Assembly: GCF_048569485.1 (NCBI RefSeq)
Contig: NC_134360.1
Span: 207,549,164-207,613,163, forward strand
From: Anomaloglossus baeobatrachus
Lineage: Eukaryota > Chordata > Amphibia > Anura > Aromobatidae
Direction of reading: 5' to 3'
DNA length: 64,000 nt
Shown here: positions 50,161-60,900 of the stretch, one piece after another
Position numbering within the stretch: position 1 is the stretch's first letter
Layout of the letters: the number at the start of each line of letters is the position of its first letter
Notes under the pieces: generated by a model
What the model was told of the DNA's origin: nothing
The model's input: only the letters and a program-made list of their open reading frames with translations
Database searches by the model: none
Made by a program: the position numbers and the translations under genes

Positions 50161-51824
50161 AGCACACCTTTGGATATTGGATGTAGGGGCGTTCATTTTT
50201 GAATCAGAGGACATTATCAGCATCTCTGTGATACTGTCCTATAACTTGAAGGGATAAAAGAATCTAGAACAAATAAACTGGCCATGTGGGAAAACAAAAT
50301 GTTGATTTGCCATAGAAAAATTATCCAACAGACCTCTATGCTTGAAAAGCTATCAATGAATCTAAACATGTCCACAGTTGACTTTTATTTCTTTGGGATA
50401 AAATTAGTAAAATAAAACTATTGTCAATGACCTTTTTCCAATATAATTTGCAATGAATTCCCCTTTTTTTTTTCTTTTTGGCTGCTCTCACAATAGATTC
50501 CAAGGGGAGACAAAAAAACCCTGTTCCACAAGTTTTTAAGATTGCTCCTCCCCCCCAAAATCAGTTGGAAAGAGGCCTCCTCAGCTGCAGGAGACAAGTC
50601 ACATTTCCCTTCTATTGATTTGTTTATTTTTATTTTTTTTTTTTTTTAAAACATGCAACTCTCAGGATAAATCTATCAGATCCATAACGGAAATATTTAC
50701 TATTTACTTCTTTATCATGACCTCTACTGCAAAGGTACGATATTTAAAGGTTTATTTTCTAATTTTATTGCATATTAATTAATAAGATATTCCTCCTTGT
50801 GACTGTCCTGACTCAATCCAACCTGCACACTGGATCTATATTAAGTGTTTTCCACAACCACCCAATCATTCAATATTCCATCTTTTAGTGCTAATAACAT
50901 TTACTAACACTTCATGTTATTCAGTGGCTGCAGTTTTGTCAGCTCCACTGAGGCCTATAGAAAATGGCCCCACAGCACGTGATTTCCTTCTCTTTGTTGG
51001 GATTGTAATCATGTGGGGGAGGGAAAGGTAAACTTCTTTTTTTTTTTCAACTATTTCCCTCTATATTCTATAGTCTGGATATTATACATACACACCATTG
51101 CACATCCCCCACTCACTCTCTGTCTTTGTCTCAATCATGCCTCAGCCATGTGCTTCATCCACCATTTTAAAATCTGTAGGAACATGTGGCAGAGGAAAGG
51201 GAAAACTGACCTCACATCTGCTCAAACTCTGTCTCCCCATTTTCTATAGTCTGTACTTATACATATATATATTTATACACACACACATATGTCCTAGATC
51301 TAAGTCTAATTATAGACAAAAACACTTATTTTTCGGTCTAAGTATATAGTACTCCATCCAATCCATTGCTCAAACATGTACAGAGCACATGGTCTTCTTC
51401 ACACAAACCCCTGACTCACTTTGTTTTCTTTGTCTCAATCATGCTGTAGCCATGTGCTTCGTCCACCATTTTAAAATCTTACCTAAAATGTCTGCCTCCA
51501 TGACTAGCACATGGTTTATCACAGGATTGCAGCCTAGAGTCCCCACATCCCAACACAGTCCACTCATCCGGATCTTTCCGGCCACAACTAGACACCGCTT
51601 CATCAATTTTTCCATCTTTCTCTCAAGATAAACAACACCAAACAAGCAATCTTTCTCTATGCATACCAGATAAAAACAGACAAACAAAAAGACGGGGGAG
51701 ATGAGAAATAACTAAAACACTAAAGAAAACCTGCAGTTTGCAGCACACACTTCCAAATCCTTCCTTATACTGCCACGTGGTCCCTGTCTGATTTCTGCGT
51801 TCCGTAATATACAAAAAAAAAAAC

Positions 51825-52670
51825 CTAGTATCACCACTGACTACAAGGTGTCTATACCGGCCGATTCGCCTCTCTTGGAGGACTTACAACTAGCCTAATA
51901 AAAAACCACCTAGTATCACCCCTGACTACAAGGTGTCTATACCGGCCGATTCACCTCTCTTGGAGGACTTAGGGTATGTGCGCACGTTGCTTTTTACCTG
52001 CTTTTTTGCTGCTTTTTCTTCTGCGCTGTTTAATGCCAAAATGGATGTGTTCTTCTATTCAAGCAAAGTCTATGGGAATTTGGGTTTCTTGTTCACACTA
52101 TGTTGTTCAAAATGCTGCCTTTTTGAGGCAGAACTTTGGTCAAAAACTCAGCTTTTCAAAGAAGCAACATGTCAATTGTTTTTGCCATTTGGGTTTTGCA
52201 CTGCAAAGCTGAGTTTTTGACCAAAGTTCTGCCACAAAAAGGCAGCATTTTGAACAACATAGTATGAACAAGAAACCCAAATTCCCATAGACTTTGCTTG
52301 AATAGAAGAACACATCCATTTTGGCATTAAACAGCGCAGAAGAAAAAGCAGCAAAAAAGCAGGTAAAAAGCAGGTAAAAAGCAACGTGCGCACATACCCT
52401 TACAACTAGCCTAATAAAAAACCACCTAGTATCACCCCTGACTACAACGATTCGCCTCTCTTGGAGGACTTATAACTAGCCTCTATAACACAGACTTCCG
52501 TTAACCTGCCTCTCTTGGAGGACTTGTTAACTAGCCTCTATAACACCGGCTCCCATTAACCTGCCTCTCTTGGAGGACATGTTAACTAGCCTCTATAACA
52601 CCAGCTCCCATTAACCTGCCTCTCTTGGAGGACATGTTAACTAGCCTCTATAACACAGACTTCCGTTAAC
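51825..52670. repeat. Leader tandem repeats of the retrovirus fossil
   Basis: Units carrying cctctcttggaggac followed by ttataactagcctctataac recur about seven times, in two sizes (about 85 and 55 bp). The MITE at 51972-52399 interrupts them. Confidence 0.85.
51972..52399. mobile_element. Foldback MITE, family D, nested in the retrovirus fossil
   Basis: A palindrome of 428 bp: GGGTATGTGCGCACGTTGC onward is mirrored by GCAACGTGCGCACATACCC, with exact TTA on both sides (51969-51971 and 52400-52402). The arms are about 190 bases each with very few mismatches (aaaactcagc...gctgagtttt near the centre). It must be younger than the retrovirus insertion. Confidence 0.93.
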
Positions 52671-53198
52671 AAATTTGAGAGCTCGTGAAAAACACGTGCC
52701 TAACCTGACCAATTAAAACTTGCGCTTTATCTCTAGGCCTCTCGCCGAGTCATTCACTCTAGGCCTCGAGCCACAATTCTATTTAAATCTCCACCAGAAC
52801 TGCAAAACATATGACAGGCAACAACCAAAAACCGTACTACATGGAGTGTCCTCCACGTTTCCAAACAGCGCTCAAAAACTCACTTGCTATCCTAACTACC
52901 AGTCAATCTCCCCTCTAGACAAATACAGAAGAGACAGCAGGCAACTGAATATGTGACGGTTCTTCCGCAATCAAATATGGCCAAAAGCCGTGAGACCCGT
53001 CTGCCCGTCAACAGATACCCCAACAAACCGGACACAGTCAGGCAATCAGTGCCACACACCCCACCGAGCAGACCTACCGTACTCTCGTTCGGAAGTGATC
53101 AGTTTCCTGGGGTGTCCAGCACGTCATGCCATTCCAGTTGCCGGTTCATCAGGATTTCAGGTGTCTACGTCTATTGGCTCCACGTTGGGCACCAATAA

Positions 53199-53779
53199 TG
53201 TTAAGGTGAACTCTTAACCAGAGATCACTAGTTGCCTACTGCCTGGCCTAATTGGTGTGGGTCGAGTGCATGCTTGAAAAATGAGATCAGACACAGTCGG
53301 ATATTCATCTTTCCTCGACAGAAGTCAGCCCATGCTCTGCTTTATTACAACTGAGCTTGCTCTGATATAACCTTGCAAAGGGGCATGTCCGGATGTGTTC
53401 ATTGGTCAGTGGGTCGAACAATGTATTAGTCCATGAGCTGATTGGTAGGCGTCATTGTAGGCGGGTCTATGACATCATTGGATGGATCCATGGCGATGGT
53501 GATGGGAGGGACGTCATCTGGTGGATCCATGCTGGATGGTCTGGTCTGTAATGTCATCTGATCTTTGGTTTGGTCTTCTCTTATATGGTATCTTCTTACA
53601 CCTGGACATTCCTTGCATTCCAGGCAAGGTGTGGAGAAACAGGCAATGACAGCCACCTTTATATCTGTGTCATGTATATGATCTGAAACCTGAATTATGT
53701 AAGGCAAATCGACATATTTCCCACAATGCTCTATGTCCAGAGGTTAATTAAGTATTTCATTTTATGGCTCTCCTCAACA
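53199..53779 (-). repeat. 5' LTR of the retrovirus fossil, with primer-binding site
   Basis: 581 bp. The adjacent 53178-53194 reads, on the minus strand, TGGTGCCCAACGTGGAG, close to the tRNA-Lys1,2 primer site TGGCGCCCAACGTGGGG. Confidence 0.94.
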
Positions 53780-54098
53780 ATATCATTGTAATTCATGTAT
53801 TTTTCCTTTATTTTTTTTTGTAGTTTGGAAAAAGGTCTGATGTAAGATTGAAACATCACATTTTTTCTACAAATAAAATACTATTATCCTATTTCAAGGA
53901 CTGCCGGATTTTTGTTTACTTGAAAATATACAGAGAACGGGTTGTCCAAGTAGTGGACAACCCCTTTAAGAATGTGTTTAATTCTTAAAAGGTTATTGGT
54001 TATTCCCATCTTACCACAATGGGAGCGGTGTTAATGTGCTAAAATGGGTATAAATCTTTTAAAGGGTTGTCCATGAAGTTTTCAAGGGATTATTTTAA

Positions 54099-55378
54099 CC
54101 CCTTCACGACCATGGACGGATCTTTCCGTCATGGATCGTGTCCCGGTAAGCCCCGCCCCCTGCCGCGGACAGGCGGCGTTGATCGGCACACATATCAGCT
54201 GTTTTCAACAGCTGACATGTGTGCCTACATGTTCCGAGTGGAATCGCATTCCACCCGGAACATTAACCCCTTAGATCTCGCTGCCAAAGTCTGGCAGCGA
54301 GATCTATATGCTCGAGGCCATGTTTTTTACTTACCGCCGCCCCCTCCGGACGTCACGTGAGTGATCACGTGACGTTCGGTGGTTGCCATCGTAGCACAGG
54401 GTCATGTGATGATGCCTGATGCTATGAAGTTTCACTTTCATTCTTCCTCGGCACGGAGCAGAGGAAAAAAGAAAGTGACTATTTCTGCTGTTTACAGCGG
54501 TATAGCTGTGATCAGCAGATAGCGATCAGCAATCGGATTGCTGATCGCTATAGCCCCCTAGGGGGACTAGTAAAATAAAATAAAAAAAGTAAAAAAAAGT
54601 TTTAAAAAATGAAAAAAAAAAAACAAAAAACCTAAAAGTTCAAATCACCCCCCTTTCCCCCCATTGAAAATTAAAGGGTTAAAAAATAAATAAATATACA
54701 CATATTTGGTATCGCCGCGTTCAGAAATGCCCGATCTATCAAAATATAAAATCAATTAATCTGATTGGTAAACGGCGTAGTGGCAAAAAAATTCCAAACG
54801 CCAAAATTACGTTTTTTGGTCGCCGCAAGTTTTAGGCAAAATGCAATAACAGGCGATCAAAACGTAGCATCTGCGCAAAAATGCTACCATTAGAAACATC
54901 AGCTCGAGACGCAAAAAATAAGCCGTCACTGAGCCATAGATCCCAAAAAATAAGAACGCTACTATGTTTCGGAAAATGGCGCAAAACGTGCGCCACTTTT
55001 ATTGGACAAACTTGTGAATTTTTTTTAACCCCTTAGATACAAGTAAATCTATACATGTTTGGTGTCTACAAACTCGCACCGACCTCAGGCATCACACCCA
55101 CACATCGGTTTTACCATATAGTAAACACCGTGCATAAAACATCCCAAAAACTATTGTGCCATCACACTTTTTTTGCAATTTTTCCACACTTGGAATTTTT
55201 TTGCTGCTTTCCAGTACACCATATGGTAAAACTTATGGTTTCATTTAAAAGTACAACTTGTCCCGCAAAAAACAAGCCCTCATATGGCAAGATTGACGGA
55301 AAAATAAAAAAGTTACGGCTCTCGGAAGAAGGGGAGCAAAAAAACGCAAAAACGGAAAGTGCCCCGGGGCTGAAGGGG
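54099..55378. mobile_element. TTAA-flanked element (CCCCTTCACGACC ends), 1.28 kb
   Basis: TTAA|CCCCTTCACGACCATGG at the left and GGGGCTGAAGGGG|TTAA at the right; exact TTAA lies at 54095-54098 and 55379-55382. Inner left phrases include gatcgctata and gtttacagcgg; inner right phrases include tttggtatcgccgcg and cccgcaaaaaacaagccctc. No transposase. The TTAA target points to piggyBac. A truncated relative is at 31739-32090. It lies 160 bp from the PARS2 stop. Confidence 0.85.
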
Positions 55379-55489
55379 TTAAAATAAAGAAAAAGTGTTA
55401 CTTACCATTTCCATCCCCCGCTGCTCCGGTGTCTCCACCAAGAGCCATCTAACGAAGAAATGATTGTGCAAATTAGGAAAAAAGATTTT

Positions 55490-55495
55490 TTTATT
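55490..55495 (-). promoter_or_regulatory. PARS2: Candidate PARS2 poly(A) signal
   Basis: TTTATT on the plus strand is AATAAA on the minus strand, about 45 bases after the PARS2 stop. If used, the 3' UTR is very short and ends before the TTAA element. Confidence 0.5.
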
Positions 55496-55538
55496 ATTGT
55501 TATACATTTTTTTTTTACACATATAGTTACAAAATATT

Positions 55539-56927
55539 CTAGATGACATTAATTTCCCGTATAAAGTCTAACACTCCGTCTTTAGAAAGAAACTGCACTT
55601 CGCCAGTCCTGTGATTGCGCACTTCAAACAGCGGGGGGCTCTCTAAAGCCTTTTTACCTACGACAATAACATGGGGATAACCCATCATGTGAGCTTCCTT
55701 TACCCTTTTTCCAATGGTTAGATGATCTCTATCATCCAAGACGGCCTCGTTACTAATGTGAGGAATTGTGCGTATAAAGTCGTACAGTTCCTCTGCGACT
55801 AATGATGCCGCCGTCTCTTTGCTCCCCTTTTTAGGGGGGATAAGACAAATCTGGTATGGGGCAATGAGACTTGGCCAGTGAATCTCCTCCTCGGTAGAAA
55901 GAACTTCTATAGAAGCCGCCAATAGTCGTGAGACACCAATGCCATAGCAGCCCATTTCTGCCACAATGGGTTTGTTCTGGGCATCGTGACATATGGCATT
56001 GAAAACCTGCGAGTACTTGGTCCCCAGGTAGAAGGTGTGCCCGATCTCGATGCCCTTGCTTTCCGCCAGCTCGCCTTTACAGCTCGGGCAATTCTTCTCA
56101 TCTGGATGCAACGTCTCTACATTGGCGGCAAAATGACAGCTGCCACACACCATCAGCCTGTCCTCACCGATATTGGCAGGGAGGTGAAACTCGTGCGACA
56201 TCTTCCCCCCGATATTACCCGTATCTGCTTGGACTTTCACATGTTTGAGGCCAAGGGTGCGGAATATATTAGAGTAGGCATCGCACACGCTGTTATACGT
56301 CATGTAGGCGGCTTCCTCTGTTACATCGAACGTGTACATGTCCTTCATGTAAAACTCCCTGCCACGTAGCAAACCAAAGCATGGCCGCTTTTCATCTCTG
56401 AACTTGCGGGTGATCTGGTACAACAGGAGAGGAAGCTGCTTGTAGTTTATGCCGCCCTCTGCGGCGACCATACTGGTGATGGACTCTTCATGTGTGGGCC
56501 CCAAGCAGTATTCCTGATTGTGTCTGTCCATCAGACACAGCAGCTCTCTTCCCACCAGATCCCAGCGTCCACTTTGCCTCCATAGAGCTGCTGAGCAAAG
56601 AGTCGCCAAATCAATCTTCTGCCCCCCGATCTCCTGCATAGCTCGGTCTATGAGCCGGATGAGCTTCTCCATTGAGCGCACAGCGTGGGGCAGATAATGG
56701 AAACACCCAGGGCTGCTTGGTCGGATTAAACCCGCTTTGAACATAAGTCTCTGACTCTTACTGGAGGGCTCATTCGATTTGGCTTGAATTTCAGACGAGT
56801 TTTCCTTCCACAGAGTCCCTGGCTGGTAAATCGTGGACACCAGGTGGCGCCTAACTCTGGATGAGTCATTGCCATACGCTCTTTTGGCCACTAGATGGGG
56901 TAGTGATGATCTCAGCAGCCTCCTCAT
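55539..56927 (-). CDS. PARS2: PARS2, mitochondrial prolyl-tRNA synthetase
   Basis: Joins proline to mitochondrial tRNA-Pro in the matrix (class II synthetase, ATP-dependent). Numbered from the preferred start, the protein has 462 aa (human about 475). Residues 1-35 are rich in Arg, Ser and Leu without acids until Asp21, as in a mitochondrial targeting peptide (MRRLLRSSLPHLVAKR). Motif 1 region is 71-104 (SPGCFHYLPHAVRSMEKLIR onward); GPTHEE is at 143-148; motif 2 is about 173-200 (TRKFRDE, then LLRGREFYMKDMYTF); motif 3 is at 326-338 (GCYGIGVSRLLAA). Two CxxC pairs (261-264, 280-283) could bind zinc. The anticodon-binding domain covers about 352-462 (VLDDRDHLTIGKR at 396-408). The frame also opens at an ATG 8 codons earlier (56951), but TTTTTATTCCCAG just before residue 1 looks like a splice acceptor (exon start 56935), so the Met at 56927 is preferred. 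Single coding exon, no breaks. Confidence 0.96.
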   Translation of the reverse strand: MRRLLRSSLPHLVAKRAYGNDSSRVRRHLVSTIYQPGTLWKENSSEIQAKSNEPSSKSQRLMFKAGLIRPSSPGCFHYLPHAVRSMEKLIRLIDRAMQEIGGQKIDLATLCSAALWRQSGRWDLVGRELLCLMDRHNQEYCLGPTHEESITSMVAAEGGINYKQLPLLLYQITRKFRDEKRPCFGLLRGREFYMKDMYTFDVTEEAAYMTYNSVCDAYSNIFRTLGLKHVKVQADTGNIGGKMSHEFHLPANIGEDRLMVCGSCHFAANVETLHPDEKNCPSCKGELAESKGIEIGHTFYLGTKYSQVFNAICHDAQNKPIVAEMGCYGIGVSRLLAASIEVLSTEEEIHWPSLIAPYQICLIPPKKGSKETAASLVAEELYDFIRTIPHISNEAVLDDRDHLTIGKRVKEAHMMGYPHVIVVGKKALESPPLFEVRNHRTGEVQFLSKDGVLDFIREINVI

Positions 56928-57244
56928 CACAAACTCTGGGAATAAAAACATACAAGGTCATTAATCCATTATATTGTGCATAAATATACAAAAAAAAAAT
57001 GAACCACTCCCTCCCACCCCCCCCCCCCCAGCAGCATCAATCTTGTCCATTATTGCATCTCAGTCACAAAAAGATTCTCAATGGTCACTGAACGGTCAGA
57101 CTCAACTCCAGAGCCCTACAAATACTTATCCCCCCAAAAAACTTGAGCTTTTAAATTTGGTGGCCCCAATGGAAGGTTTCCTTTGTAAAGTGTAGGGAAC
57201 CACTACGATAAATGCAACCTGTCAGCTTGTTGTTACATATTTCA

Positions 57245-57543
57245 GTAACGGTATTACTGTATAGGTGCTTGTCTCCCAATAAAAACAATATCTTATTTGT
57301 AGAGATCCAATGTGCCAATCATGAGATATCTATTGTAGAAGCACATGCAAATCAGAATGGAAGTGAACTAGGGGCGTGTCAGTGCACACAGGCTGATTAC
57401 TCCAAGTGCATGGACACGCCCCAGTGCACTTGCAGTCTGATTTGCATATGGTTTATATGCTAGAGTTCTCATAGCTCATCGGATCGCTGCAAATAACATT
57501 GTTTTTGGGGAGGAACAAGCGCCTATACAGCCATGCTATTACT
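57245..57543. mobile_element. Foldback MITE-like palindrome
   Basis: gtattactgtataggtgctt then gtctcccaataaaaacaat at the left is mirrored by attgtttttggggaggaaca then agcgcctatacagccatgct at the right, with further pairing (gggcgtgtcagtgcac / gtgcatggacacgcccc) inside. Confidence 0.75.
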
Positions 57544-58080
57544 CACATTTAAAGCAACTTCCATCTGTCCTTATACGTTCGCTGTCACACTGTATAAGGG
57601 AGATCTGTTCTATACATCATCTTAAATCAAAAGAAGGATGGATAGCAGGTAGACAGGAAACATTTCATATTTGTTTTCTTTGAGATATGTTACCTATTTC
57701 CCTTGTGATCCTGCATTTCAGCTAAAACAATTGAATGTGCCGTATTTTTGTGAAAGAGATCGAATACTGGACTACATGATGTAATCTACACCCATTATAC
57801 AGCTGCAGATGGCTGAACATATATGCTCCATCTCCGAGTGATTCCTTACCTCTTTTCATATGTCACACTACACTATACTATAACCAAGCGGTCTGTGCCA
57901 GCGGTTAAAGGAAGTGTACGAGTATAAAACACGAGGATCATTTTTACATGGAATAGCCCCATTCTTATCCATGGGTCGTGTCTGGTATTACAAATCAGCT
58001 CTGTTTAAATTAATTGGGCTGAGTGACAATACTATACACAATCAAATGCCGATCAAACACTGCAAGCGGCTCGCACTGGG

Positions 58081-58230
58081 CTGAGTACCGAGCGTACCCG
58101 AGCACAGTGATGCTCACGTGAGTGGTCAGGATACGTACAGCGATCTGTTTTTTGTTTTGTTTGTTTTGTTTTTTTTAAGGTTGGTGTTCAGCCCGAAAAC
58201 GAATATTGGGTTCGCTCATCTCTACTACCT
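58081..58230. repeat. Dispersed relative of the 47-bp satellite unit
   Basis: gagtaccgagcgtacccgag then cacagtgatgctcac matches the satellite monomer apart from small changes. It is followed by gaatattgggttcgctcatc then tctac, a common end of a dispersed frog repeat. One copy only. Confidence 0.65.
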
Positions 58231-58512
58231 TTTTCCAAAATGTAAATAAAATGTTAAACAATTATTATCGCTCTGTGTCTGAACTATTAAAAAATAAATA
58301 AAAAAAAATAAAAAGAGACTGGGAAGTTGTGTGAAGTGCTGCTGAAAATTACAGCTTGTTCTGTAAAATAAAAAACCCAATACAACTCCATCAACCGACA
58401 AATAAAAAAAGTCATGGGTCTTAGATTAGGGATTGACAAAAAGCGCATATAAGGCGTTTACCAGTTAGCATGTGGTTTTATTGTTTGGGGTTTTTTTGCA
58501 CTCACAGCCTTA

Positions 58513-59058
58513 GCCTCTTTCACAAGTCTGTGTTTCCAGTACGTGTGACATCCGTTTTTACATGTACCGGAGACACAGACACATGTAGACCCATTAAAAT
58601 CAATGGGTCCGCGCACACATCCATGTTTTCATACAAATGTGTGTCCATGTGGAGCACAATCGTGTCCGTTTGCTCCACACGGTGACATGTCTATTTTCTC
58701 CAGCAGCACTGATGTTACATGGGCCGCACACTGATGGGATCCATGTGACACATTCCAGAGAAAATACATGTCTTTGAAATAAAATTATTTTCTATACTCA
58801 CCTGTCTCCAGCACTGCTGTCTTCGGTGCTGCTGTCACTTGCTTCCGGTCCCACTCATTAAGCTCATTAATATTCACTGCACCACGGACCTGGAAGTAGC
58901 AGTGCTGGAGACAGGGGAGTATAGACCTTTATGCTGTCTGTGTGCTATCCGGATGTAACATGGAGAGCACAGGGACCGCACACACGGCCACACGCACACG
59001 TCTTCACCACAGACCATTCAAAATGTGTGTGTATATTACACGGATGTGTGAATGAGGC
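58513..59058. mobile_element. TIR MITE, family C
   Basis: GCCTCTTTCACAAGTCTGTG mirrors CACGGATGTGTGAATGAGGC. TTA lies at 58510-58512 and close to the right end. Relative of 32179-32649. Confidence 0.78.
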
Positions 59059-59121
59059 TTTAAATAGCAATACCCCATCTGCTGCAACTCCGCTGGTTGG
59101 ATAGACCAATGTAGATATACA

Positions 59122-59396
59122 CCAAAGGGAGAAATAACGGTGATCTGCGCCGCTGGGAGAGAAGTCACAGGATTCAATGTATAGAAATAGATTGTAGTTT
59201 ATTCCCAACATGTTTCTAGCTCGGACGGACCTCTTCCTCTGGGGAACCATAATAATGTTCTTTTCTGTAGTACCCCTGAGGAAGAGGTCTGTCCGACCTA
59301 GAAAGACGATGGGAATAAGCAACAATCTATTTCTTTACATCGAATCCTGTGAAGTCTTCCTCGGCAGCGCAGGTCACCGGTATTTCTCCCTTTGGA
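59122..59396. mobile_element. Foldback palindrome
   Basis: ccaaagggagaaataacggt at the left is mirrored by accggtatttctccctttgg at the right; inside, aggattcaatgtatagaaat mirrors atttctttacatcgaatcct, and cggacggacctcttcctc mirrors gaggaagaggtctgtccg. Probably a MITE. Confidence 0.85.
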
Positions 59397-59689
59397 CAAG
59401 TCACGGGTCTTGGCAATCAAGGAGGAAAAACTGAACGCAAAGAGGCGGCCCCAAGCGCCACACACACCTGAAGCCGGTCCTATATATCACCATAGAGGAG
59501 CTGTGCATTATTGTGCACTATACTGCTCTATAGAGACATTGAAAGCAAAGGAGGAAGAATTGGAAAGGTTCAGAAAAATAAATAAATGCTAATATTCATG
59601 CAGGATTGTACACAGCAGCCATGACACCCTGCACCTGTCATGTGCGCTGCAGACACACTCCACACAGGGAACCATTGCTCCTTGTCCCA

Positions 59690-59910
59690 TGTTCCCAGCA
59701 CTGCTCACCCTTATCACACACTGCGCTGCTCAACACCGATATCCAAGGGTAAAAAGAACCCGGAAGACGCACACCGGAAACACATGGGGGAACGGAAAGT
59801 GCGGTGCACAGCCAGGAACACGTGGGAACCATAGAGCACACCGGAAGTGTGTGACAGTCGGGCGGCGCCGGAGGACTGCAGACCTAGTGGAGCAGCTGAC
59901 ATTACCAGGT
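59690..59910. promoter_or_regulatory. Probable bidirectional PARS2/TTC4 promoter
   Basis: PARS2 (minus) and TTC4 (plus) diverge across this segment. It is GC- and CpG-richer than its surroundings (gtcgggcggcgccggagga at 59856-59874). It carries three CCGGAA boxes on the plus strand (within acccggaaga near 59758, acaccggaaa near 59771, acaccggaagt near 59839), the core of ETS-factor sites typical of TATA-less housekeeping promoters. On the minus strand, AAGG|GTGAGC at about 59709 could be the donor of an untranslated PARS2 exon 1. Confidence 0.6.
59840..59908 (+). other. TTC4: Probable untranslated TTC4 exon 1
   Basis: A strong donor, attaccag|gtgagc at 59908/59909, directly follows the CpG-rich promoter. 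The first coding exon (62366 onward) has a splice acceptor only five bases before its ATG, so an upstream untranslated exon is required. The 5' edge is a guess. Intron 1 would be 59909-62365, about 2.5 kb. Confidence 0.55.
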
Positions 59911-60624
59911 GAGCGCTATCACACGTGGAGCTTTCATGTCACTGAAAGGAGAACTACATGTACCAGCATGTCAGCCATCTGGTACCTCTTTGTCGTTTGC
60001 AGTCCTTCTGATAAACTTTGCAGTAGTTGTGTCTCAATAATTTCATTGTACTGTATTGGTTTACATGCTACCTGTCTGGTTCTTAAAGGGGATGTCCATC
60101 TTTATTATCCCCTTTAATGACTCCCCTGCAGTTGGTGCTGGCTTCCAATACTCTATTGCAGCTCCTTGTATGGAAGATATAGTGTAACGCGGCGTTATAT
60201 GGCAGATGTGAGTGCGCCGCACAGTATGGGACCATGGGGCGCTCATATTAGGCTCCTCCAATAAGATCAGAAGTTGTAAAAAAAAACGTTTTCAGCAATA
60301 ACCCCCCCAAATTGCTAAAATATGTCATGATATTGCAATTAGTGGGAGTCAGGCCATTAGGACCCCAATAAATTTTAGAAGAAGAAGGGCACAAAGCTGA
60401 GTGCTGACATTGACATTTATCTTGCGCTGTGGCTCTCTGAGGCCAGTAGGGAAGTCCATGGCATGGCCGCACGGCTTAAAGGGGGTTTTCCCCACCAACC
60501 AAATTCATTTTAGTCAATAGATCTTGGAATAATACTAATTTCCACAATTGGATGTGTTTAACAAAAATGTTCCTGCGCTGAGATAATCTTCTATATGTGT
60601 CCCTGCTGTGTACTGTGTAATAGC
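59911..60624. other. TTC4 intron 1, proximal part
   Basis: No gene was recognised. The segment 60080-60480 contains phrases typical of worn dispersed repeats (aaaggggatgtccatcttta, ggggttttccccaccaacca), but no ends could be set. Confidence 0.4.
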
Positions 60625-60900
60625 CGTGTCTGACCGTACAGAAACATGGTCTGATCATACCACATCTCCTGGGCAGGAGAGGACTCCAAAAAATATACAG
60701 ACATTACAGCACGGGATTGCAAATTGTTTCTGTGAGGTAAAACATTTCCCTACTCATTTAAAAAAAGTTTTACCTCACAGAATAATTTGTGATCCTGTGC
60801 TGTAATGTCTGTACACTTTTTTTTTTTTTCTTCTTCTTCTTCTAACTCCCCGGCTCAGGAGATGTGTTATGATCAGACCATGTCTCTGTACGGTCACGGG
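60625..60900. mobile_element. Foldback MITE-like palindrome in TTC4 intron 1
   Basis: gtgtctgaccgtacagaaac then atggtctgatcat at the left is mirrored by atgatcagaccatgtctctg then tacggtcac at the right. Nearer the centre, tacagacattacagcac mirrors gtgctgtaatgtctgta, and tctgtgaggtaaaac mirrors gttttacctcacaga. Confidence 0.88.

Larger units (their letters stand above)
46328..53779 (-). mobile_element. Class I (gamma-type) endogenous retrovirus fossil, minus orientation
   Basis: Two direct repeats of 581 bp (46328-46908 and 53199-53779) with TG...CA ends flank about 6.3 kb. A 4-bp target duplication, atat, lies at 46324-46327 and 53780-53783. On the minus strand, a primer-binding site complementary to a tRNA-Lys-like 3' end follows the 5' LTR (53178-53194), and a G-rich polypurine tract precedes the 3' LTR (about 46909-46921). 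The only protein trace recognised is an integrase C-terminal segment at 47708-47902. The rest of the interior shows no recognisable gag, pol or env, so the copy is broken. The two LTRs differ at about six positions (about 1%), so insertion was fairly recent. A family D MITE has inserted into its leader region. Confidence 0.92.
56935..59121. other. PARS2-TTC4 head-to-head interval, PARS2 side
   Basis: Presumed PARS2 intron 1. It contains a short foldback (57245-57543), a dispersed repeat (58081-58230) and a family C MITE (58513-59058). No coding exon was recognised. 57005-57040 is C-rich. Confidence 0.5.

Noticed and set aside
46555-53707. Two matching 93-codon minus-strand frames (46555-46836 and 53426-53707)
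   Set aside because: They lie in the two LTRs of the retrovirus fossil and match because the LTRs are direct repeats. No known protein domain.
55986-56369. 127-codon plus-strand frame inside PARS2
   Set aside because: Antisense shadow of the conserved PARS2 coding sequence.
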